A stretch of 60,327 bases of DNA from Candidatus Gastranaerophilales bacterium. Its GTDB lineage: Bacteria; Cyanobacteriota; Vampirovibrionia; Gastranaerophilales; Gastranaerophilaceae. Shown here one piece after another: positions 42,789 through 51,743 of the stretch; within the stretch, counting starts at the first letter, position 1; every line of letters starts with the position of its first letter. Below the pieces are notes generated by a model, which saw only the letters and a program-made list of their open reading frames with translations, searched no databases and was not told the DNA's origin. The position numbers were made by a program, and so were the translations under genes. The stretch lies in assembly GCA_944323275.1 (NCBI GenBank), contig CALUSA010000003.1, positions 1 to 60,327 on the forward strand. The letters are read 5' to 3'.

Positions 42789-43070
42789 TTACAAAACCAC
42801 ATACTTTTTCAAAATTTCTTTTTGAAAACTTTCAGGCAGGTGTTCAAATTTCACAACATCAACAAGAAATGGTATGTTACTTTCTTGTAATGCTGCTTTT
42901 AGTGCAGATATGTCACCATCACCGACGAGCGCAAGATCTAAATCATTGCCGCTATGGGCTGTTCCGTCAACACGGCTGCCGTATGCCCAGATTTGTGCGT
43001 CCGGTACAGTTTGTTGAAAAATATTTTTTAATTCAATTAAAAAACGCTGTTCTATAAAAATTTCAGACAT
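42789..43070 (-). CDS. mntA: MntA-type nucleotidyltransferase antitoxin
   Basis: A 93-residue minimal nucleotidyltransferase with GSRVDGTAHSGNDLDLAL: the GS-x10-D-x-D signature (Gly31, Ser32, Asp43, Asp45). In type VII toxin-antitoxin systems MntA AMPylates the HEPN toxin HepT and so neutralises it. It overlaps the toxin gene by 8 bp. Confidence 0.85.
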   Translation of the reverse strand: MSEIFIEQRFLIELKNIFQQTVPDAQIWAYGSRVDGTAHSGNDLDLALVGDGDISALKAALQESNIPFLVDVVKFEHLPESFQKEILKKYVVL

Positions 43071-43490
43071 TTTTTATAACCTGTATAAGCTTTTCTGTAT
43101 CTTTTATAAAATCTTCAACAAGTGTTAATGTTTCTTTGGCAAACTGTTCTCCGTAATCATGTGCGGTGGAATTTCTGTTGTCACGATATTTAAACCATCT
43201 TTCAACTTCAGCTTCGCTTAAAAGAGAGTGTTTGTTTGCATAACGGAATAAATCTTTAAAAGTCAGCGTGTCCACTAATCTTTTGGAGGAAAAATACGGA
43301 GTAAGTCTTTTTTTTTAAGTTTGGCACTTTGTTCAATTGTCATTTCAAAACCTTTTACCAGAGAGTTTTTATACATTTCATAGTCGATTGAATCTTCTTT
43401 GGATTGTTTTAAAAGTTCATAAGACTTTTTAAGAGTTGCCAGACATTTATGCAGATATTCCGTATTAATTTCGTTTATAATATACCTCAA
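43063..43490 (-). pseudogene. hepT: HepT-type HEPN toxin, frameshifted at a run of nine A
   Basis: Two frames encode one HEPN toxin. The N-terminal part (from 43490) ends KGFEMTIEQSAKLKKKDLLR and stops at 43275. The C-terminal part carries the RNase motif R-x4-H-x-Y (RNSTAHDY). The frames join exactly if the A9 tract at 43308-43316 is read as A10, giving KLKKKRLTPYFSSKRLVDTL, which matches the family. It may be a broken gene, a sequencing error, a phase-variable tract or a site of transcriptional slippage. The active-site residues are all present in the joined product. Confidence 0.75.
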
Positions 43491-43555
43491 ATATTATTTA
43501 ATATTAACATAAAATATAAACTGATAAAACATTTTACCCGTATTTTGAGGAAATA

Positions 43556-43873
43556 TTAATGCGCAAGCAGTTTCAATCCTGTTATGCCGCACGCAATAAG
43601 CGCAATACAAAACAATCGCATTATGGTCACAGGTTCTTTAAATAAAATGATGCCGAGTATTACTGTTCCAACTGTTCCTATGCCTGTCCATATTGCATAA
43701 GCCGTGCCTAAGGGCAGATTCTTAAGAGCCAGAGCAAGAAAATAAAAACTTGCTATCATTCCTATGACTGTAAGAATTGACGGAATTAGCTGCGTGAATC
43801 CGTGCGTGAATTTAAGTCCCACAGCCCAGCTTATTTCAAATAATCCTGCTATAAATAAATATACCCAGTGCAT
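43556..43873 (-). CDS. gdx: Guanidinium exporter, SMR family
   Basis: A 105-residue, four-helix small multidrug resistance protein, formerly called SugE. The conserved Glu lies in LFEISWAVGLKFTHGFT and the family block is GTAYAIWTGIGTVGTVILG. The start is the ATG at 43873 with AAAGAGGC upstream. Its guanidine-I riboswitch leader identifies the substrate as guanidinium. It exports guanidinium in exchange for protons as a dimer. Confidence 0.95.
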   Translation of the reverse strand: MHWVYLFIAGLFEISWAVGLKFTHGFTQLIPSILTVIGMIASFYFLALALKNLPLGTAYAIWTGIGTVGTVILGIILFKEPVTIMRLFCIALIACGITGLKLLAH

Positions 43874-43897
43874 GGTTTGCCTCTTTCTTTTTGTTAT

Positions 43898-44012
43898 TAA
43901 AAAACCTGAGAGATTTGTTAATCTCCCAGGTTTTTGTCCTTCCGTGTTCACAAAATTTGTGAGTTTTCTCTCGGACCAGACCAATTTGTGTTTGATTGCG
44001 GAACCCTAGAAA
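43898..44012 (-). promoter_or_regulatory. Guanidine-I (ykkC) riboswitch
   Basis: On the minus strand the conserved landmarks appear in order: CTAGGGTTCCG, TGGTCCGAGAGA, ACGGAAGGACAAAA and CCTGGGAGA. They match the guanidine-I riboswitch consensus. The last element merges into a terminator hairpin, ACCTGGGAGATT/AATCTCTCAGGT with a T run, so it should stop transcription without guanidinium and allow it when bound. Confidence 0.93.
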
Positions 44013-44485
44013 ACATTTTTATTTAATTTGTGTAATATATTATTATACAAACTAAGGTTTTACAATGTTTTTTTATTTTTACTTGCTTGTTTATTTAATT
44101 AAATAAATAATTAAAATTTTAACAAAACTTTACATAAAAAGTCTAAAAGCGCATAAAAAAGGTAAAACAGACATATTGAATTTTATTAAATATGCTCTTA
44201 TGTTTAATAAACAAACATGTTGCTTTTGCGTAAAAAAGACCTGAAATTTAATAAAATCAATGAAAATGACTTGCTTAAGAATTTTGAGCATGTAACATAA
44301 ACATGTGAGGCGTATTACGTCTTGAAGGGAAAGGTTTTTTGTTTAAAACACCCCTGTGAACATTGAAAAAACAGTTTGCCGAAACTTTTTGCAATTCTAA
44401 CAGTATAATTTTGTTGCAAAATTTTTCGGTAAAAATGAATTTAAAATTCACAAAGATTTATTTAGCAACATTTAAAGAAGGTAAA
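44013..44485 (+). other. Long AT-rich leader region before infA
   Basis: A 470-bp stretch without a gene, probably containing the promoter and leader of the ribosomal operon. A GC-richer segment around 44285-44355 (AGGCGT/ACGTCTT and further short pairings) may be structured. A TATAAT-like box lies near 44403. No certain element can be named. Confidence 0.35.
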
Positions 44486-44701
44486 ATGTCAAAAGATGTA
44501 ATAGAATTTGAAGGCAAGATTCTGGAATCACTTCCAAACGCAATGTTTCGGGTAGAGCTCGAAAACGGACACGAGATTCTTGCTCATATATCAGGAAAAA
44601 TCAGAAAGAATTTTATTAAAATTCTTCCGGGTGATAAAGTTAAAGTCGAAATGACCCCATACGACTTAACCAGAGGCAGAATCACCTACAGATTAAAATA
44701 A
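44486..44701 (+). CDS. infA: Translation initiation factor IF-1
   Basis: A 71-residue OB-fold protein. [19 protein letters not shown] and [20 protein letters not shown] are typical. The start is the ATG at 44486, with AAGAAGG upstream. It heads the ribosomal operon here; secY and adk, its usual neighbours, are not upstream. Confidence 0.97.
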   Translation: MSKDVIEFEGKILESLPNAMFRVELENGHEILAHISGKIRKNFIKILPGDKVKVEMTPYDLTRGRITYRLK

Positions 44702-44720
44702 CATCAAGGCTTTGATATTC

Positions 44721-44817
44721 TTTTGCCACTCCTCATGGCATACGCTCTAAGAGTATTAAAGATAAAGATGATAACATATATATCATTGTTCCGCCTCTCG
44801 GAACATACGCGGCAAAA
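44721..44817 (+). ncRNA. Structured spacer RNA between infA and rpmJ
   Basis: TTTTGCC (44721-44727) pairs with GGCAAAA (44811-44817), enclosing ATGATA/TATCAT and GTTCCG-cctct-CGGAAC (44788-44804) hairpins and a CTCT/AGAG pair. A ribosomal-protein-binding or processing element is possible. Confidence 0.45.
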
Positions 44818-44846
44818 ACAATTAAATACTAGATAAGGAAACTAAA

Positions 44847-44960
44847 ATGAAAGTAAGAGCATCAGTTAAAAAAATGTGTAAAGACTGTAAATTCATCAGA
44901 AGACGAGGAAGAATAACAGTTATTTGCAAAAACCCGAAACACAAACAACGTCAAGGGTAG
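44847..44960 (+). CDS. rpmJ: 50S ribosomal protein L36
   Basis: A 37-residue protein, [20 protein letters not shown] followed by [16 protein letters not shown]. It has the zinc-binding set C-x2-C...C...H of the Cys-containing L36 form. AAGGAAACTAAA precedes the ATG. The stop codon TAG belongs to a repeat element that also ends rpsM. Confidence 0.97.
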   Translation: MKVRASVKKMCKDCKFIRRRGRITVICKNPKHKQRQG

Positions 44961-45055
44961 CGGATTTTCGGACGGGCGCAGCCCGGAAAGCGAAACACGA
45001 AGTGAGCAAAAGCGAAGCGCAGCGAACGGCAGTGTTGAGCGAAAAGGAAATTCAA
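44958..45055. repeat. Palindromic repeat, copy 1, starting at the rpmJ stop codon
   Basis: Begins TAGCGGATTTTCGGACGGGC, then GCCCGGAAAGCG, and ends near GGAAATTCAAGG. It contains short inverted repeats (GGGC-gca-GCCC, CAC-gaa-GTG, GCGAAGCGC). Nearly the same sequence lies between rpsM and rpsK. Confidence 0.75.
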
Positions 45056-45099
45056 GGACAACAAACAAAAAACAATCACAAGATATATAAGGAGAAAAA

Positions 45100-45465
45100 A
45101 TGGCAAGATTGGCAGGGGTAGATTTACCCCGTAACAAAAGAATGGTAATCGCATTAACCTATATTTACGGTATAGGTCCGACTCGTTCTGCTAAAATTCT
45201 TGAAGCTTGCGGAATTTCCCAGGACTTAAGAACAGACGATTTGACAGATGACGATATCAAAAAACTCAGAAACGAGTTGACAAACTACCACATCGAAGGT
45301 GACTTGAGAAGGGAAGAATCTCTTAATATTAAACGCCTTTCTGAAATTAACTCTTACAGAGGAATGCGTCACAGAAGAAAATTACCGGTAAGAGGTCAAA
45401 GAACAAAAACTAACGCAAGAACAAGACGTGGTAAAAAAACCGGTCCGGTAAGTAAGAAGAAGTAG
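45100..45465 (+). CDS. rpsM: 30S ribosomal protein S13
   Basis: A 121-residue protein: [34 protein letters not shown], and the basic tail [20 protein letters not shown]. Contacts the P-site tRNA and 50S subunit. AAGGAGAAAAA precedes the ATG. Its TAG stop lies in a copy of the palindromic repeat. Confidence 0.97.
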   Translation: MARLAGVDLPRNKRMVIALTYIYGIGPTRSAKILEACGISQDLRTDDLTDDDIKKLRNELTNYHIEGDLRREESLNIKRLSEINSYRGMRHRRKLPVRGQRTKTNARTRRGKKTGPVSKKK

Positions 45466-45591
45466 CGGATTTTCGGACGGGCGCCGTGTGAAGACAAAGT
45501 CTGAACCCAGCCCGGAAAGCGAGGCACGAAGTGAGCAAAAGCAAAGCGCAGCGAACGACAGTGCTGAGCGTAAAGAAAATCCAAGACAGCG
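45465..45591. repeat. Palindromic repeat, copy 2, starting at the rpsM stop codon
   Basis: Same start as copy 1, but with about 25 extra bp (including GACaaaGTC) before the shared CAGCCCGGAAAGCG block. Its ends GGATTTTC and GAAAATCC are exact inverted repeats, suggesting a small mobile palindromic element. Confidence 0.75.
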
Positions 45592-45658
45592 ATTATTTTT
45601 ATAGAATTTAATATTCGCTACAAAACAACAAATAGTAATAAATTTAAAGGAAATAAAA

Positions 45659-46045
45659 ATGGCAAGACCAGTAAAAACTAAAAAGAAAGAAAAAAAGAAT
45701 GTATTGCAGGGTGTTGTACACATCCAGTCAACATTTAACAATACAATCGTAACTTCTTGCGATACTCAAGGTAATGCTATTGCCTGGGCATCAGCAGGCG
45801 GATGCGGTTTTAAAGGGGCAAGAAAAGGTACCCCGTTTGCAGCTCAGTCAGCAGCAGCTCAAGTAGCTAAAAAATCTGTTGATCAGGGTATGAAAAAAGT
45901 TGAAGTCTATATCAAAGGACCGGGTTCAGGTCGTGAAACAGCTATCAGAGCTATTCAGGCTGCCGGTTTGGAAATCACTTTAATCAAGGACGTTACACCG
46001 ATTCCACACAACGGTTGCCGTCCTCCTAAAAAGAGAAGAGTGTAG
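45659..46045 (+). CDS. rpsK: 30S ribosomal protein S11
   Basis: A 128-residue protein: [40 protein letters not shown] and [20 protein letters not shown]. Forms the 30S platform near the mRNA exit. AAAGGAAATAAAA precedes the ATG. Confidence 0.98.
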   Translation: MARPVKTKKKEKKNVLQGVVHIQSTFNNTIVTSCDTQGNAIAWASAGGCGFKGARKGTPFAAQSAAAQVAKKSVDQGMKKVEVYIKGPGSGRETAIRAIQAAGLEITLIKDVTPIPHNGCRPPKKRRV

Positions 46046-46249
46046 CATGCGCAAGCCGGAGTGAAGCCTTGCAGGGCTTTCAGAACTGAAAGACCGGAAA
46101 GGCGAAACTTAATATCAGCGACGTAAGAGTTTTTGAAAAAAACTCCACAGGAGCAAATGAGATTTATAAATAAACTCCGGAATAACAAAAGATATGCGAA
46201 TACTTTTCAACAAAGTTAAGTAAATTTAAAAAGAACAAAGGAGTCAAAA
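46046..46249 (+). other. Spacer between rpsK and rpsD with repeat-like GC-rich segment
   Basis: After the rpsK stop, AAGCCGGAGTGAAGCCTTG, AGGGCTTTCAG...CTGAAAG and CCGGAAAGGCGAAAC form a GC-rich palindromic stretch. It shares the CCGGAAAG-GCGAAAC block with the two repeats above, possibly a diverged third element. Confidence 0.4.
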
Positions 46250-46849
46250 TTGGCTAAATATACAGGACCTTCAAATAAATTATTCCGTAACTACGGTGTT
46301 ACGGACTTATCAAACAGAAAGTTGGTTTCTTCTTTGAGACAGACTGCTTCAGGTCAGCATGGTGCTGCAAGAAAAAAACTTTCTGATTATGCAATTCACT
46401 TAAACGAAAAACAAAAAATCAGACTTACATATTTAGTAAGTGAAAAGCAGTTTGCAAAATACTATAACAAAGCTGCAAGAACAAAAGGCGTTACAGGTAC
46501 TGTTCTTTTACAATTATTAGAAAGAAGACTTGATAACACATTGTTCAGAGCAGGTTTTGCAACAACAAGAAAACAAGCAAGACAAATCGTTAACCACGGT
46601 CACGTACTAGTTAACGGTAAAAAAGTTGATATTCCATCATACCTAGTTAAAGCAGGCGACGAAATCACAATCAAATCAAGAAGCACTGATTTTGTTAAGT
46701 CTGTAATGGAACCGTTGGATGTTGCTGCTCCTCAGTGGATGACAGTTGACGCTAACGCCCAGAAGATTGTATTTGACAGAATACCTGAGAGAGAAGAACT
46801 CGATCCTGAATTTAAAGAACAACTCGTTATCGAGTACTATTCAAAATAA
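46250..46849 (+). CDS. rpsD: 30S ribosomal protein S4
   Basis: A 199-residue protein starting at TTG (AAAGGAG 7 bp upstream). [20 protein letters not shown] lacks the zinc Cys cluster, so it is the Cys-free form. The S4 RNA-binding domain is [20 protein letters not shown]. Primary binder of 16S rRNA. Its place between rpsK and rpoA differs from typical Cyanobacteria, where rpsD is elsewhere. Confidence 0.97.
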   Translation: MAKYTGPSNKLFRNYGVTDLSNRKLVSSLRQTASGQHGAARKKLSDYAIHLNEKQKIRLTYLVSEKQFAKYYNKAARTKGVTGTVLLQLLERRLDNTLFRAGFATTRKQARQIVNHGHVLVNGKKVDIPSYLVKAGDEITIKSRSTDFVKSVMEPLDVAAPQWMTVDANAQKIVFDRIPEREELDPEFKEQLVIEYYSK

Positions 46850-46891
46850 TCCACATAATGTCCGAATAACTTACAATTAGGAGAAAAACAG

Positions 46892-47890
46892 ATGGAATTA
46901 AAAATTAAAAACGTAACAACAACTACCGGTTCTGACGGTTCACAATACGGCAAATTTGTAATCGAACCTTTGGAAAGAGGGTTTGGTAATACAATCGGTA
47001 ACGCATTAAGACGTGTATTGTTATCTTCTTTGGAAGGTGCAGCAGTTACCGCCGTAAGAATTGAAGGTATCACTCACGAATACACTGCGGTTCCGGGTAT
47101 TGTTGAAGACGTAATTGATATAATGTTGAACCTCAAAGGTATGGTTGTAAAAACAGAATCATCTGAACCAGTACAGTTGAGATTAGACATCGATAAACCC
47201 GGTCCGGTTCTCGCTTCTGATATAGAGCTTCCTGCAGGTGTTAAAATTGTTAACCCTGACTGGTTGATTTGTACTGTAGCAGAAGGCGGTTCTATCCACG
47301 CTGATATAGTGGTGGAAACTGGCAAAGGATATATTGCTCATGACGTGTTGAAAAATAACGACGGTTCTATGCCGATTGATATGCTTCCGATTGATGCAAC
47401 ATTTATGCCAATCAAACGTGTAAGCTACAATGTAGAAAATACTCGTGTTGGTGACGTTACAGACTTTGATAAATTAAATCTCGAAATCTGGTCAAACGGT
47501 TCAGTTGATGTTAACGTTGCTTTATCTCAAGCAGCTAATATCTTAATTGAACACTTTATGCAGATTGCAGCTATTACAGGCGGAGCACCTGTTATCCCGA
47601 CGGTAGTTCCGGCAACTTCATCTGCTGTTATTGAAGAAGAAGAAGAAGTTGATAATTCTGCTCCTTCAATTTCAATTGAAGATTTGGAATTGTCTGTTAG
47701 GGCTTACAACTGCTTAAAGAGAGCAAGCATCAACAACATGGCTGAATTATTGAAAAAATCAGAACATGATTTGTTAAATATCAAAAACTTCGGTAAAAAA
47801 TCATCTGATGAAGTTATCGAAAAACTACACCAGTTCGGTTTAGACCTTATGCCTAATCCGGAAGGTGTTGATATGGACGAACTTGTATAG
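46892..47890 (+). CDS. rpoA: RNA polymerase alpha subunit
   Basis: A 332-residue protein. The N-terminal dimerisation domain has FVIEPLERGFGNTIGNALRR and the C-terminal helical domain, which contacts DNA and activators, has LELSVRAYNCLKRASINNMA and LLNIKNFGKKSSDEVIEKL. An acidic linker (IEEEEEVDN) joins them. TTAGGAG precedes the ATG. Confidence 0.98.
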   Translation: MELKIKNVTTTTGSDGSQYGKFVIEPLERGFGNTIGNALRRVLLSSLEGAAVTAVRIEGITHEYTAVPGIVEDVIDIMLNLKGMVVKTESSEPVQLRLDIDKPGPVLASDIELPAGVKIVNPDWLICTVAEGGSIHADIVVETGKGYIAHDVLKNNDGSMPIDMLPIDATFMPIKRVSYNVENTRVGDVTDFDKLNLEIWSNGSVDVNVALSQAANILIEHFMQIAAITGGAPVIPTVVPATSSAVIEEEEEVDNSAPSISIEDLELSVRAYNCLKRASINNMAELLKKSEHDLLNIKNFGKKSSDEVIEKLHQFGLDLMPNPEGVDMDELV

Positions 47891-47932
47891 TCCGTATTGA
47901 TACAGAAATAATTAAGAAAAAGGACAATAAAA

Positions 47933-48370
47933 ATGAGACACCAGTCTAAAAAACACACATTAGGAAAAGCACAGGATCAAAGAAAAGCTTTGCTGCGTTC
48001 TTTAGCTACTGAACTTATTTTGCACGGTGAAATCAAAACAACTATGGCAAGAGCAAAAGCTCTTAAACCTTATGCTGAACAGATTATTACTCTTGCAAAA
48101 CAAGATACGTTACATTCAAGAAGATTGGCTGCTAAGTTCATATTTGACAAAGAAACAGGTAAATTTATGAACTTTGAAACAGGCGAGGTTCTTGAGAATG
48201 CAACAAAAGCTGATAAAGAGCAAAAAGCTGTTGCTCAAACTGTTTTGAGAAAATTATTCGCTGAAACCGGTAAGAAATACTCAAACAGAAACGGCGGTTA
48301 CACAAGAATCTACAGAATGCCTCCAAGACGTGGCGACGCTTCTGAAATGGCATTGATTCAACTCGTTTAG
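47933..48370 (+). CDS. rplQ: 50S ribosomal protein L17
   Basis: A 145-residue protein: MRHQSKKHTLGKAQDQRKAL, LHGEIKTTMARAKALKPYAE. It is longer than the usual 116-120 residues because of an insertion at about 72-97 (ETGKFMNFETGEVLENATKA). The C-terminal NGGYTRIYRMPPRRGD is normal. AAAGGAC lies before the ATG. Confidence 0.97.
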   Translation: MRHQSKKHTLGKAQDQRKALLRSLATELILHGEIKTTMARAKALKPYAEQIITLAKQDTLHSRRLAAKFIFDKETGKFMNFETGEVLENATKADKEQKAVAQTVLRKLFAETGKKYSNRNGGYTRIYRMPPRRGDASEMALIQLV

Positions 48371-48381
48371 GCGAGGGTGTA

Positions 48382-49194
48382 ATGCCGAAGTATTCAATGA
48401 TAGTTGAATATATCGGAACAAATTATTCGGGCTCACAAGTTCAGCCTGAAGCCAAAACAATTCAGTCTGAACTTAATAAAGCCCTTAGCACTTTGATATC
48501 GAAATATGACGGCTCGGCAGTTGAGGATACAAATTGTTGCGACCGTCATTGTTTCAAAACAGTAAAAACAATTTTTTCAGGCAGAACAGATGCAGGGGTA
48601 CACTCAAAAGGTCAGGTTGTCCATTTTGAAAGTGATATGCCGATTGTTGCTTCAAGGTTTATCAACTCGATGAACGGATTGTTACCTGATGACATAAGCG
48701 TTAAATCAGTCAAACAGGTTGAGGATACGTTTCATGCACAATTGAGTGCAAAGTACCGTGTGTATCAGTATAAAATTGTCAATAGACAACAGCGTTCCGC
48801 CTGGGATGGTCATTCGCTTCTGATTCGAGAACCCTTAGATTTGGAAAGAATGAACAAAGCTCTGGGATATTTGATAGGTGAACATGATTTCACTTCTTTT
48901 AAATCTTCCGGAACTCAAAACCCCGCAAAGTATTGTGTTGTGTACAAAGCACATTGCACAAAATCAAAAGAGGGTGATGTCATCACTTTTGAAATAGCAG
49001 CAAACAGGTTTTTATACAACATGGTGCGTACGATAGTCGGTACTTTGCTTTTGATAGAGCATAAAAAACTTGAACCCGAGTTTATGAAATATGTTCTTGA
49101 TGCAAAGGACAGAACAAAAGCGGGTGCTACAATCAGTCCTGACGGGCTGACTCTTATGGAAGTTGGGTATGAACCTTATTCCGAACGTTCGTAG
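48382..49194 (+). CDS. truA: tRNA pseudouridine synthase A
   Basis: Makes pseudouridine at positions 38-40 of tRNA anticodon stems. The 270-residue protein has catalytic Asp70 in FSGRTDAGVHSKGQVVHF, and the later blocks FHAQLSAKYRVYQYKI and NRFLYNMVRTIVGTLLLI. An unusual Cys/His-rich insertion (EDTNCCDRHCFK, about 48-59) lies just before the catalytic loop. Follows rplQ by 11 bp. Confidence 0.96.
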   Translation: MPKYSMIVEYIGTNYSGSQVQPEAKTIQSELNKALSTLISKYDGSAVEDTNCCDRHCFKTVKTIFSGRTDAGVHSKGQVVHFESDMPIVASRFINSMNGLLPDDISVKSVKQVEDTFHAQLSAKYRVYQYKIVNRQQRSAWDGHSLLIREPLDLERMNKALGYLIGEHDFTSFKSSGTQNPAKYCVVYKAHCTKSKEGDVITFEIAANRFLYNMVRTIVGTLLLIEHKKLEPEFMKYVLDAKDRTKAGATISPDGLTLMEVGYEPYSERS

Positions 49195-49246
49195 AGAACG
49201 CAGAAAATAAAGAAGTAACAATCAATTTAATAAAGGAAACTGAAAG

Positions 49247-49684
49247 ATGAAAACATATTCAGCAAAACCTCTTGAAGTTGAAAGAAAATGGTATTTAATC
49301 GATGCAGAAGGCAAAACTCTGGGTCGTTTGGCTACTGTTTGCGCTAATTTATTAAGAGGCAAATTAAAACCTGAATATACACCTAACGTAGATACAGGTG
49401 ATTTTGTTATCGTTATCAATGCTGACAAAGTTCAGGTTACAGGCAATAAAGAAACTGACAAAATTTATTTGCACCACACAGGATATCCGGGTGGTTTAAA
49501 AACAGCATCATTTAAAGAAATGATGGAAAAAGACCCCAGAAAAGTTATCGAAAAAGCTGTTAAAGGTATGCTTCCTCACAACACTTTAGGTGCACAACAG
49601 TTTACAAAACTCAAAGTATATGTTGGTTCTGAGCATCCGCATGAAGCTCAAAAACCTGTAGTATATGAAATGGAGGTTAAATAA
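49247..49684 (+). CDS. rplM: 50S ribosomal protein L13
   Basis: A 145-residue protein: [58 protein letters not shown] and [12 protein letters not shown]. Early 50S assembly protein. AAAGGAAACTGAAAG precedes the ATG; its stop overlaps the rpsI start as TAATG. Confidence 0.98.
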   Translation: MKTYSAKPLEVERKWYLIDAEGKTLGRLATVCANLLRGKLKPEYTPNVDTGDFVIVINADKVQVTGNKETDKIYLHHTGYPGGLKTASFKEMMEKDPRKVIEKAVKGMLPHNTLGAQQFTKLKVYVGSEHPHEAQKPVVYEMEVK

Positions 49685-50082
49685 TGGCTGATAACAAAAT
49701 TTATATGGCAACAGGCAGAAGAAAGACCTCTATCGCAGTTGTTAAACTGGTTAAAGGTAAAGGCAGAATTTTCATCAACGGCAAAACTCTTGACAACTAC
49801 CTCGGCAACAGACCGGCTATGAAAATTTTGGTTTACAAACCTCTTGCACTTACCGACAATATGGAAAACTTTGACGTAAGAGTTAAAGCTGTTGGCGGCG
49901 GTTTGTGCTCGCAGGCAGGTGCCGTAAGACACGGTATTTCCAGAGCTTTATTGGAATACAATCCCGAATTACGAAGCGTTCTTAAAGCTGAAGGTTTGTT
50001 AACAAGAGATGCTCGTGTTAAAGAACGTAAAAAATACGGTAGAAAAAGAGCAAGAAAAAGATTCCAGTTCTCAAAACGTTAG
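49684..50082 (+). CDS. rpsI: 30S ribosomal protein S9
   Basis: A 132-residue protein: [40 protein letters not shown], and the basic C-terminal [17 protein letters not shown], whose tail contacts P-site tRNA. Coupled to rplM by a one-base overlap. Last gene of the ribosomal operon. Confidence 0.98.
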   Translation: MADNKIYMATGRRKTSIAVVKLVKGKGRIFINGKTLDNYLGNRPAMKILVYKPLALTDNMENFDVRVKAVGGGLCSQAGAVRHGISRALLEYNPELRSVLKAEGLLTRDARVKERKKYGRKRARKRFQFSKR

Positions 50083-50126
50083 AGAGCAGTTCAATCGAAG
50101 CTTTTTTATTCAATATACAAGAATCA

Positions 50127-50166
50127 AAAGGCGGCTGTATATACCAATACAGCCGCTTTCCTTTTC
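50127..50166 (+). terminator. Terminator of the ribosomal operon
   Basis: GCGGCTGTAT pairs with ATACAGCCGC, followed by TTTCCTTTT. Confidence 0.85.
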
Positions 50167-50288
50167 GGAGTGGAGCTTGCATAATCTTCTTTATGTCTAT
50201 ATAAACGATTTATGTTATAATTTGTTCAAAATTTAATAAAAATTAGTGACGGATTTTTTGACGAAACTTGCTAAAGAGGTAAAATAAT

Positions 50289-51743
50289 GTGACAGAAGAA
50301 GTAAATAAGTATATCAATGAAGTTGCTCTGCCGTTAAAAGCTATATTTAAGGACATGTTGAAATATGCTCCTTCAAAAATTTTTGGTTTGTTCGGCAATA
50401 TAGCTGTAGTTCCTGTTTATACAAACTTGCTTGCACCTTCACATTACGGGATATATGTCATATCTCTGGCAGTTTTAAGTTTTTTATGTATTATTTTTTC
50501 AGACTGGATAGGACTTTCAGGTTTAAGATTTTTCAGGCAAAACCAGCTTGAAGGAATTGTTCCCAAGTATGTTTCAACACTTGCAATGATACTTGGCTCA
50601 AATCTTATTGTCATGTTTATTATATCGTTGCTTTTGAGGCAAAAATTTTATCAGTATTTTAATATTTCTCCAAAGATATTTTTATTTGTACTTGTGCTGA
50701 TAATACCTGTGGCAATGAGAGCGTTATTGTTTCAAATTTTAAGGGCGCAGATAAAGCCCGGTGCTTTCACTGTTACAACTATTATTAACCAGATTTTGAC
50801 AATAGTCATTGCCGTGTTGTTTTTAAAATTTACATCGTTAGGTGCTGTGTCAATCCTTGCTGCAATGGCAATTTCTATTACCATGATTGATGTTGTGCTG
50901 GTTTTTCAAACAGATATATTATGGCTTTTAAAATTTGAAAAACCTGATTGGAATATGGTTAAAACGCTGTTTGCTTATGGTATTCCTATTGCGATTGCTT
51001 CACTAAGTTTGTGGATAATAAATCAGAGTAACAAATTTATCACAAGCCACTTCCACGGTCTTATTGATGCAGGTTTTGTCGGGGTTGCGTATAATTTGAC
51101 TTTTCCGATATTGATGACGCTTTTTGCAATAATTACAATAGCTGCATATCCTCGTTTGATTAATTTATATGAGGACAAAACTGATGTAAGACCTTTAATA
51201 TCAAAACTTACAGGTTATTATTTTCTTATTTCTTTGCCTGTAGTTGTGATAATGTCTTTGTATGCAAAAGATATTGTAATGATTTTTGCAAATGCAAAAT
51301 ATTATAATGCGTTTGTTTTATTGCCTTATCTGGCTTTTAGTGCATTCTTTTTAAGTTTGACTGATTATACAACATATCAATATCATCTTTCCGGTAAAAC
51401 GTACATACTGACAACATTAAAGGTTGTATCAGCTATTATCGGTCTTGTATTAAATATTATTTTGATTAAAAATATGGGACTTGTTGGTGTTGGTATAGCA
51501 ACGCTTGTTTCTAATATTTTGTATTTTATATTGACAGTTGTCGTGGTTATACCCGGGTTAAACTGGCAAATTCCGTTTAAAAGAATATTTCATTTGTTGT
51601 TATGTTTTATTCCTGCAGGCGCACTCTGGTATGGGCTGCAGATGGCACCTATAACCCCTATTGTACAGATATATATTCTTTTATCGTTCTATTATCTTTT
51701 GTTTTACTTTACAAAAGGGATTTTTAAAGATGAGTTGGGTTAA
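50289..51743 (+). CDS. Polysaccharide flippase, Wzx/RfbX family
   Basis: A 484-residue membrane protein with about fourteen helices of the oligosaccharide flippase (MOP superfamily) type, starting KYAPSKIFGLFGNIAVVPVY and TNLLAPSHYGIYVISLAVLS. It would flip lipid-linked glycans across the inner membrane. Start is GTG with AAAGAGG upstream. It overlaps the secreted-protein gene by 14 bp. Glycan repeat and partner genes are not seen here. Confidence 0.87.
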   Translation: MTEEVNKYINEVALPLKAIFKDMLKYAPSKIFGLFGNIAVVPVYTNLLAPSHYGIYVISLAVLSFLCIIFSDWIGLSGLRFFRQNQLEGIVPKYVSTLAMILGSNLIVMFIISLLLRQKFYQYFNISPKIFLFVLVLIIPVAMRALLFQILRAQIKPGAFTVTTIINQILTIVIAVLFLKFTSLGAVSILAAMAISITMIDVVLVFQTDILWLLKFEKPDWNMVKTLFAYGIPIAIASLSLWIINQSNKFITSHFHGLIDAGFVGVAYNLTFPILMTLFAIITIAAYPRLINLYEDKTDVRPLISKLTGYYFLISLPVVVIMSLYAKDIVMIFANAKYYNAFVLLPYLAFSAFFLSLTDYTTYQYHLSGKTYILTTLKVVSAIIGLVLNIILIKNMGLVGVGIATLVSNILYFILTVVVVIPGLNWQIPFKRIFHLLLCFIPAGALWYGLQMAPITPIVQIYILLSFYYLLFYFTKGIFKDELG

